NCBI GenBank assembly: GCA_964503595.1
Contig: CAZDAM010000145.1
Coordinates: forward strand, 1-5,565
Reading direction: 5' to 3'
DNA: 5,565 nt
Source: CAZDAM01 sp964503595
Lineage (GTDB): Bacteria > Muiribacteriota > UBA6191
Part shown: positions 1 to 4,514 of the stretch, in pieces
Layout: each line of letters opens with the position of its first letter
How positions within the stretch are numbered: position 1 is the stretch's first letter
Notes under the pieces: model-generated
The model's database searches: none
What the model was told of the DNA's origin: nothing
The model's input: the letters and a program-made list of their open reading frames with translations, nothing else
Program-made: the position numbers and the translations under genes

Positions 1-1270
1 TGTTTACAATTGCCGTAATCGAAGCCTTGGTGAATGTCCGGTTTGCTGTAAGAGTTACAGTGATCTGGGCGGTTCTTGTTCCTGCCGGAGCCGCTGAAGA
101 GCTTCCGGTCTGGCTGTTGGTATCCGCAATCGTGAAGATGATGTTGGTGTTTCCGGTTCGAATGGATTCGGTGCCGGAAACAGTTCCATCAACACGGGCG
201 GCAGAAGCGAGCTGGAACTTGAAATCCAGACCCTCTACGACACCGGAGGCGCGGTCGGTTGTGGTATTGCTGGAAGTCGTTGTTGTACCAGCGGCTCCCA
301 CCTTGCTGGCGGAAACCGTGTAAGCAGCAGCTTCAGACTCTGTAGTGATTTGCATCCCCAGAGCCTTGAGCAAATTTTCCTCGGCCGCAATAGACAGTTC
401 TCCGGAGGCTCCTTCCTTTCCGGACTCAAACACGATCTGACCGGTCTGAGTGTCTAAGGCAAAGGTGGAACCGCTAAGTCCCAGTCCTCCGTCTTTAATG
501 GAGGCAGTGGTCTTGGACTCAATGGCAGCAGTAAACTGCTCAAGAGTCATGTCACGGCTTACCGTCACATCAGCCTTTTCACCATTGCCTCTCAGGGTAA
601 GAGTAACTGGGGACTCCAGAATATCGTTGCCATCATTGTCATAGAAGGAACTGAGATCCTGCAGTTTGGTGGTCAGGCCGGCAATGTTATTAGTACTCTT
701 GTCCCGAAGGATGTTGGACTGCTGAACTTGACGGGTTCCGGAAGTGGCCAGGCGCAGGCTGACATCATAGTCACCAGCAGCCATCTGGGAATCACCTGTT
801 TGGTAAGCCTCCAGTCCGGCACCGTCAGTGGTTACCAGCGAACTTGCGGAACCGTCGAGGAGTTTCTTGGTGTTGAACTCCGTGGTCATTGCGATGCGAT
901 CCACTTCGTCCAGCAGCTGATCCACCTCCTTTTGGATTTCAAGACGGTCACTGGCGGTCAGAGCATCGTCTTGGGCCTGAATAGCCAGTTCGCGCATGCG
1001 GTTCATGATCGAGGCGTCTTCATTCAGAGCACCTTCTGCAGTTTGAATCAGACTGATACCGTCCTGAGCGTTGGTAATGGCCCGATTCAGACCGCGGATC
1101 TGTCCGCGTAATTTCTCACTGATGGTTAGCCCTGCGGCATCATCAGCACCCCGGTTGATCTTCAGACCGCTGGACAGACGCTCGATACTTCTTTGCAGTC
1201 CACCCTGAGTCTTGTTCAGGTTGCCCTGAGAGACCATTGCCGAGATGTTGTTGTTAATACGAAAACCCAT
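1..1270 (-). CDS. fliC: Flagellin A, 3'-truncated by the window edge (N-terminal 423 residues)
   Basis: Structural subunit of the flagellar filament, exported through the flagellar type III apparatus. The frame is open from ATG at 1270 to the window edge with no stop. The N-terminus reads MGFRINNN, followed by the flagellin D0/D1 signature: SIERLSSGLKINRGADDAAG (28-47), NRMRELAIQ (90-98) and TEFNTKKLLDG (130-140). This is the Flagellin_N domain. From about 225 a variable outer domain begins, with a Flagellin_IN-like module (around the MTLEQF motif) and the start of a second one. GGGAGG lies 5 nt before the ATG and fixes the start. About 84% of the first 140 residues match flagellin B, but residues 10-27 differ strongly. 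It lies 189 bp downstream of B with no evident own promoter, so it is probably co-transcribed with B. The symbol is the generic flagellin name; orthology to a particular fliC, hag or fla gene is not established. Confidence 0.96.
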   Translation of the reverse strand, partial: MGFRINNNISAMVSQGNLNKTQGGLQRSIERLSSGLKINRGADDAAGLTISEKLRGQIRGLNRAITNAQDGISLIQTAEGALNEDASIMNRMRELAIQAQDDALTASDRLEIQKEVDQLLDEVDRIAMTTEFNTKKLLDGSASSLVTTDGAGLEAYQTGDSQMAAGDYDVSLRLATSGTRQVQQSNILRDKSTNNIAGLTTKLQDLSSFYDNDGNDILESPVTLTLRGNGEKADVTVSRDMTLEQFTAAIESKTTASIKDGGLGLSGSTFALDTQTGQIVFESGKEGASGELSIAAEENLLKALGMQITTESEAAAYTVSASKVGAAGTTTTSSNTTTDRASGVVEGLDFKFQLASAARVDGTVSGTESIRTGNTNIIFTIADTNSQTGSSSAAPAGTRTAQITVTLTANRTFTKASITAIVN

Positions 1271-1272
1271 TT

Positions 1273-1287
1273 TATCCTCCCTGGATA
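1273..1287 (-). promoter_or_regulatory. Shine-Dalgarno of flagellin A inside a small hairpin
   Basis: The ribosome binding site GGGAGG (1276-1281) sits 5 nt before the start codon of flagellin A. It overlaps an exact 5-bp inverted repeat, TATCC / GGATA, with loop AGGGA. The loop and descending arm therefore hold the Shine-Dalgarno, and a GGA triplet is displayed in the loop. That is the usual arrangement for a CsrA/RsmA site. The repeat is visible directly. A regulatory role is inference, and a 5-bp stem is only marginally stable. Confidence 0.6.
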
Positions 1288-1290
1288 CTA

Positions 1291-1305
1291 CCCCCCCTCC
1301 TCCTT
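1291..1305 (-). repeat. Purine tract with a run of seven G, containing a second SD-like AAGGAGGAG
   Basis: Just upstream of the flagellin A ribosome binding site the minus strand reads AAGGAGGA followed by an uninterrupted run of G (seven C on the plus strand at 1291-1297). AAGGAGG is a better Shine-Dalgarno than the one actually next to the ATG, but it lies too far away (over 25 nt) to drive that start. It could be a standby ribosome site, an extra GGA-protein site, or a length-variable homopolymer. The tract itself is certain; its role is not. Confidence 0.45.
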
Positions 1306-1321
1306 GAGTGGGGTTCTCTTA

Positions 1322-1372
1322 CTAAGTCACCGACACCTCGCCGGGGACTAACTGGAAATATGTTGTTTTCAT
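1322..1372 (-). CDS. Possible 16-residue leader peptide between flagellins B and A
   Basis: A short frame on the minus strand encodes MKTTYFQLVPGEVSVT and ends in two consecutive in-frame stops (TAG TAA). AGGAG (1379-1383) lies 6 nt before its ATG, which is good spacing. I do not recognise the peptide: it has no signal peptide, membrane segment or known motif. It lies in the 189-bp B-A spacer and ends 51 nt before the flagellin A start. The segment GGAGTTCT (1375-1382), covering its ribosome site, can pair with AGAACCCC (1310-1317) just after its stop, with one mismatch. Translation of this frame could therefore influence the folding around the flagellin A start. It could equally be a chance ORF; frames this short arise easily. 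Confidence 0.3.
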   Translation of the reverse strand: MKTTYFQLVPGEVSVT

Positions 1373-1421
1373 GAAGAACTCCTGTTAAAGACCTAGATTT
1401 ATCTGTTTTACTTACACCATT

Positions 1422-1445
1422 AGGGCGAACCTTGCGGACCGCCCT
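1422..1445 (-). other. Intercistronic hairpin after flagellin B, with GNRA tetraloop
   Basis: Fourteen bases after the flagellin B stop the transcript can form AGGGCG / CGCCCT (6 bp), then a G-U pair, a U-U mismatch and CC / GG closed by a GCAA loop, which is a stable GNRA tetraloop. No run of U follows (next bases AATGGTG), so it does not look like an intrinsic terminator. The likely roles are protecting the 3' end of the B message from exonucleases, or attenuating read-through into A. This is inferred from the sequence only. Confidence 0.55.
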
Positions 1446-1459
1446 TGGGGTTCAGAAGC

Positions 1460-4078
1460 TTAGCCTTGCAGAAGCTGCAGAGCTTGCTGTGGCATTGCTT
1501 TTGCCTGAGCCAACTGACTGGTTCCAGCCTGAATCAGAATCTGATTCCTAGTGAATTCCACTGTTTCCCTGGCAACATCCACATCGCGGATTTTGGACTC
1601 GGTAGCCTGGAGGTTGGTGTTGGTCACGGTCAGGTTGTTGATGGTGTTGTTCAGCCGGTTTTGCAGGGAGCCTAGCTTGGAGCGCTCGCTTGAGATGACG
1701 TTTACAGCCCGGTCAATTGCTCCCAGAGCACGACTGGCCGACTTCACGTTGGTGATGTCAAGACCGGTCAGCCCCAGAGCATCGGCACTGGTATTGACAA
1801 TCTCAAACTTCAGAGCCTGGGACTGGTTGGCACCAATCTGAAAGTTCAGGGCCCGATCCGAGACGTGAACTACAAACTCGGTCTCCCCACTACCCTGAAT
1901 GGCCTGACGGAAATTGATCCCCATGCCAGTCAGCCCTTGAGTCACCATATTGGAAGCAGTTGGGCCTCCGGCCGCAAATGCAGCGGTGGACATGATGATT
2001 CTGGAATCCTTGCCAGCCGAGCGGGAACGGAAGTCCAGACGGTTTCCGGCATCAAATTCGTAAGTCACATCGGTGGTTCGCAGGGAACTGTTGTCAAAGA
2101 CCGCGATCAGGGAGGTCCTGGAGATGGTGAAGCTGTTGCTGGCGCCCATAGTACCACCGCGAGCATTGGCTGAGATACTGATGGCACCGGAGGAAGCTCC
2201 GCTGGCATCCTGAATCGAAATCTGAAGTGGCCCCCTGAAAGTCCAGCCGATATCCTTGGCCGATTCGTGAGTCTTGCCGATCAATACAGCTGCATTCCCG
2301 CCACTTCCGACTGCACTTGGGCCGCTGATGAAGCCAAGGGGAGCCATGGAGCCTTGCAGAACTGCGATGGAAATACGGGAATCGGTGCCTGTCTCAGTGG
2401 AAACGAATTCCAGACTGCCGGAAGAGTTGATTTGAGACTGAACTTTGATGCTGTTGGCAGTAAAGAAATTGTTGAAGGTTGCGGTCAAAGAGACGGAAGA
2501 AACCTGGGAGCCACAGGCGAAGATAATCGGAGCCGTGGTCGGAACCCGATTACCATCTCCATCGCTCATGATGATCTGAAGGTCCTGATTTCCGATTGTG
2601 ATTCCGCTGGAAACATCGGTAGTCCCTTCGAGGCGGGCAGCTATGCCGGATGAACCGGAAGAAGTCCCGGTATTAAGGCCAAGAATATCGGTAGCAGGCT
2701 GGTTGGCCAGAATGGATACGGTTGCAGAACTACCGGTTGCGGTACTGGTAAGTTTCAGATCATAGCCATCAAAAGATGCCCGGATCCCTGGGGATGTTGC
2801 GGCATTGGATATGGCGTTATTGATGATATTTGTGACCGAGGTCAGGGTGAAAGTACGTCCGGCTGTCAGAGAGATGGTCACATTTGAGCTTGCGGAACCA
2901 TTGACCTGCTGGGTTCCAGAGTTGGTATCTGCAATCGTGAAGATGATGCTGGTATTTCCCAGCTTGATCGAATCCTGACCAGCAACAGTTCCGTCGATGC
3001 GGGCAGCAGAGGAAAGTTCGAATTTGAAATCCAGTCCTTCGATAACACCAGTAGCCCGATCTGTTGTTGTACTGCCGATGCGGGTCTCCGGATTGGGGAC
3101 CCCGATTTGAGTGGAAGTCACTCCGTAGGATGCAGCGGAAGATTCTGTTGTAATCTGAAAGCCAAGGGCTTTTATGACATCTTCATCAGCAGCCAGAGCA
3201 ATTTCTCCGGAAGTTCCTTCTTTACCCGATTCAAACACAATCTGCCCGGTCTGGCCGTTGAAGGCAAAGGTGGAACCGGTAAGACCAAGACCACCATTTT
3301 CTCCTGAAGTCGTGACTGCGGATTCGATTTTGGCGGCCATTTCTTCCAGAGTCATATCCGAGCTGACGGTGATTTCAGTTTTCTTGCCATTACCTCTTAC
3401 GGTGATAGTCTGTGGGACTTCGACAACCGAATTGCCGTCGTTATCGTAGAAGCTTTCGAGCTCTCCAATCCTGGAGGAAAGCCCGGCCAGCCGGCCTGTT
3501 TCCTTATCTTTTAAGATGGAGGACATCTGAACCTGACGGGTGCCGGATTCCTTCAGACTCAGGCGGACCTTGTAGTCTCCGGTAGATTGTTGTCCAGCGT
3601 TTCCTGTCTGATAGATTTCCAGGCCATTGGAGTTGCTGGATACCAGTGCACTCGCAGACCCATCCAGAAGTTTCTTGGTGTTGAATTCCGTAGTTTTGGC
3701 GATACGATCGACTTCGTCTACCAGTTGGTCGACTTCCTTCTGGATTTCCAGACGGTCGTTGGTTGTCAGAGCATCTTCCTGAGACTGGATGGCCAGTTCA
3801 CGCATGCGGTTCAGGATTGCGGCATCTTCATTCAGGGCACCTTCAGCAGTTTGAATGAGTGAGACGCCGTCCTGAGCATTGGTGATGGCGCGGTTCAGAC
3901 CACGGATCTGGCCTCTTAGTTTTTCGGAAATTGTCAGACCGGCAGCATCATCAGCACCGCGGTTGATTCTCAAACCACTGGAAAGCCGCTCAATGGATTG
4001 AGACATCAGGTTCTGGGATTTTCCCAGATTGGCGTTAGCGGTCAGAGCTACAATGTTATTGTTGATACGGAAACCCAT
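1460..4078 (-). CDS. fliC: Flagellin B, complete long flagellin (872 aa)
   Basis: Filament subunit, secreted through the flagellar export apparatus. Residues 1-142 are a canonical Flagellin_N domain (MGFRINNN, SIERLSSGLRINRGADDAAG, NRMRELAIQ, TEFNTKKLLDG). Residues 784-872 are a canonical Flagellin_C domain (SSERSKLGSLQNRL, ESKIRDVDVA, NQILIQAGTSQLAQA, ending QALQLLQG). Common flagellins are about 270-500 residues. The excess here is an outer domain of about 640 residues built of four similar modules, near 224-309, 351-470, 493-586 and 598-722. Each module has a strand-rich stretch, then a motif like (V/L)xFxSxxxGxxSxIxI, then LGF or similar. There is one cysteine, Cys522. The N-terminal region keeps the RELA-type segment that TLR5 recognises in enterobacterial flagellin. 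AAGGAGG, 5 nt upstream, fixes the start. A sigma-28 promoter lies about 125 bp upstream. This is the first gene of a probable B-A operon. The symbol is the generic flagellin name. Confidence 0.98.
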   Translation of the reverse strand: MGFRINNNIVALTANANLGKSQNLMSQSIERLSSGLRINRGADDAAGLTISEKLRGQIRGLNRAITNAQDGVSLIQTAEGALNEDAAILNRMRELAIQSQEDALTTNDRLEIQKEVDQLVDEVDRIAKTTEFNTKKLLDGSASALVSSNSNGLEIYQTGNAGQQSTGDYKVRLSLKESGTRQVQMSSILKDKETGRLAGLSSRIGELESFYDNDGNSVVEVPQTITVRGNGKKTEITVSSDMTLEEMAAKIESAVTTSGENGGLGLTGSTFAFNGQTGQIVFESGKEGTSGEIALAADEDVIKALGFQITTESSAASYGVTSTQIGVPNPETRIGSTTTDRATGVIEGLDFKFELSSAARIDGTVAGQDSIKLGNTSIIFTIADTNSGTQQVNGSASSNVTISLTAGRTFTLTSVTNIINNAISNAATSPGIRASFDGYDLKLTSTATGSSATVSILANQPATDILGLNTGTSSGSSGIAARLEGTTDVSSGITIGNQDLQIIMSDGDGNRVPTTAPIIFACGSQVSSVSLTATFNNFFTANSIKVQSQINSSGSLEFVSTETGTDSRISIAVLQGSMAPLGFISGPSAVGSGGNAAVLIGKTHESAKDIGWTFRGPLQISIQDASGASSGAISISANARGGTMGASNSFTISRTSLIAVFDNSSLRTTDVTYEFDAGNRLDFRSRSAGKDSRIIMSTAAFAAGGPTASNMVTQGLTGMGINFRQAIQGSGETEFVVHVSDRALNFQIGANQSQALKFEIVNTSADALGLTGLDITNVKSASRALGAIDRAVNVISSERSKLGSLQNRLNNTINNLTVTNTNLQATESKIRDVDVARETVEFTRNQILIQAGTSQLAQAKAMPQQALQLLQG
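1913..3409 (-). repeat. Region of flagellin B encoding four diverged tandem outer-domain modules
   Basis: Four segments of the protein share the same signature near their ends: QIVFESGKEGTSGEIAL...ALGF (module 1, about 224-309), LKLTSTATGSSATVSI...ILGL (module 2, about 351-470), LEFVSTETGTDSRISI...PLGF (module 3, about 493-586) and LDFRSRSAGKDSRIIM...GMG (module 4, about 598-722). Before each signature is a helix-like stretch, for example MTLEEMAAKIESA or SVTNIINNAISNA. This resembles the Flagellin_IN (PF07196) pattern. The repeats are at protein level and strongly diverged; DNA identity between modules is low. Flagellin C keeps modules 3 and 4, and A keeps module 1 and part of 2. Confidence 0.6.
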
Positions 4079-4083
4079 TTCAT

Positions 4084-4090
4084 CCTCCTT
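4084..4090 (-). promoter_or_regulatory. Ribosome binding site of flagellin B
   Basis: AAGGAGG lies 5 nt before the flagellin B ATG, a near-perfect anti-16S match. It decides the start, because the overlapping ATG at 4081-4083 is in another frame and too close. The site includes two GGA triplets, so a GGA-binding repressor such as CsrA bound here would block ribosome entry. Confidence 0.85.
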
Positions 4091-4104
4091 GATTGCGGGT
4101 TCTA

Positions 4105-4122
4105 CTGTTCATCCGTGAACAG
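4105..4122 (-). promoter_or_regulatory. 7-bp leader hairpin presenting GGA in its tetraloop (CsrA-type site)
   Basis: The flagellin B leader contains CTGTTCA CGGA TGAACAG, a perfect 7-bp stem with a 4-nt loop, ending 14 nt upstream of the Shine-Dalgarno. GGA in the loop of a short hairpin just upstream of a second GGA at the Shine-Dalgarno is the geometry described for CsrA control of flagellin (hag) in Bacillus subtilis. The hairpin is directly visible. The CsrA assignment is inference, since no csrA or fliW gene is in the window. Confidence 0.6.
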
Positions 4123-4149
4123 CGATTCAACTCATATTCAGTTGTTTTT

Positions 4150-4195
4150 AACTTTCAGGAACCTTCCTGGTTCGGGTACATCTTGTATGAAAGTT
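4150..4195 (-). ncRNA. Compact three-way-junction fold at the 5' end of the flagellin B mRNA
   Basis: This 46-nt stretch can fold almost completely. An 8-bp closing stem is formed by AACUUUCA and UGAAAGUU. Inside it are a 4-bp hairpin, UACA-AGA-UGUA, and a 5-bp hairpin, GAACC-AGGAA-GGUUC. The second loop again displays GGA. The structure begins only about 8 nt after the sigma-28 -10 box, so it should sit at the extreme 5' end of the transcript. A 5'-terminal stem would be expected to stabilise the message; the GGA loop may be a further CsrA-type contact. An alternative 6-bp hairpin, CAGGAA-GG-UUCCUG, competes with the inner arm. It matches no riboswitch class I recognise. Confidence 0.5.
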
Positions 4196-4202
4196 TTGTT
4201 GT

Positions 4203-4231
4203 TTATCGGCACATTCGGATGCGTAACTTAG
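4203..4231 (-). promoter_or_regulatory. Sigma-28 (FliA/SigD) promoter for flagellin B
   Basis: The -10 box GCCGATAA (4203-4210) is a perfect match to the flagellar sigma-28 consensus. The -35 region reads CTAAGTTA (4224-4231), close to CTAAA / TAAAGTTT. The spacing is about one base longer than the usual TAAA-N15-GCCGATAA. Expected transcription start is near 4195-4199, giving a leader of about 120 nt. This places B, and probably A with it, in the late (class 3) flagellar regulon. Confidence 0.85.
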
Positions 4232-4439
4232 TCTTTTCACGGCACCTTATTTAAGAATAGGGCTCATTTTCTCTATAAAATAATGTTTTTCGACCACTCA
4301 AGGCAAAAAATCAGGTCCTTTTCCAGGCAGCTGGAGAGTTTTCTGGGTCGGGGCCTTAGCCTGAGAGGGCCCGAAGGTTTTCTTTATGCTTAGGTTACGG
4401 AAAAAAGGCTTAGAGCAAACGGGTTCGAGGAAGATGACT
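4232..4439. other. Gene-free part of the C-B intergenic region
   Basis: No coding frame with a ribosome binding site is visible here on either strand. It contains an AT-rich stretch just upstream of the sigma-28 promoter (about 4232-4310), which might act as an UP-like or curved element. It also contains a GC-rich patch (about 4316-4377) with inverted repeats: GGGCC/GGCCC at 4351-4372 and TCCAG/CTGGA at 4322-4335. On the minus strand a long-range stem TCAGG / CCTGA (4360-4364 with 4311-4315) is followed directly by six T. That could be a backup terminator or the end of a small RNA, but I have no firm support for either. Confidence 0.4.
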
Positions 4440-4468
4440 AAAAAAAACAGGGCCCCAAAGGGACCCTG
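4440..4468 (-). terminator. Intrinsic terminator of flagellin C
   Basis: The minus strand forms CAGGGTCCC / GGGGCCCTG, a 9-bp GC-rich stem with one T-G pair and a TTT loop (4448-4468), followed by eight T (4440-4447). This is a textbook rho-independent terminator, 45 bp past the stop of flagellin C. It separates C from the B-A unit. The opposite strand lacks a downstream T run, so it is not bidirectional. Confidence 0.92.
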
Positions 4469-4470
4469 CC

Positions 4471-4514
4471 AACCATTCGTCCCGGAAGTTTATGAGTTTC
4501 CGGGACGAATGGTT
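4471..4514. repeat. Perfect 17-bp inverted repeat starting at the flagellin C stop codon
   Basis: AACCATTCGTCCCGGAA and its exact reverse complement flank a 10-nt spacer. The last base of the TGA stop is the first base of the repeat on the minus strand. In RNA it makes a very stable stem 2 nt before the terminator hairpin, giving a double-hairpin 3' end. It lacks its own U-tract. Likely roles are 3' mRNA protection or help with termination; a protein-binding DNA site is also possible. The repeat itself is certain. Confidence 0.9.

Noticed and set aside
27..323. Many plus-strand open frames of 60-128 codons across the window, for example 27-323, 728-1111, 2267-2653 and 5142-5507
   Set aside because: They lie antisense to flagellin genes, have no flagellum-related or other recognisable sequence, and lack ribosome sites. 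Low stop-codon density opposite a strongly biased coding strand explains them.
1398..1432. Possible second sigma-28 promoter upstream of flagellin A (CTAAT ... ACAGATAA)
   Set aside because: The -10 box matches six of eight bases, but the spacing to the CTAA is about three bases too short, and the GCC of the consensus is degraded.
4155..4181. Eight-codon frame (MYPNQEGS) in the leader of flagellin B
   Set aside because: It has no Shine-Dalgarno and is embedded in the predicted three-way-junction fold.
4272..4301. Possible sigma-70 promoter upstream of flagellin B: TTGAGT, 18 nt, TATAGA on the minus strand
   Set aside because: Only four of six matches in each box in an AT-rich stretch; the nearby sigma-28 site is far better.
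4294..4303. CCACTCAAGG present here on the plus strand and near 1302-1312 on the minus strand
   Set aside because: A single 10-nt match in opposite orientation is too short to separate from chance, and it has no consistent position relative to promoters or starts.
4303..4320. Possible sigma-54 site (GG ... GC) on the minus strand upstream of flagellin B
   Set aside because: The GG to GC distance is 12 rather than 10, and the TGGCAC core is absent.
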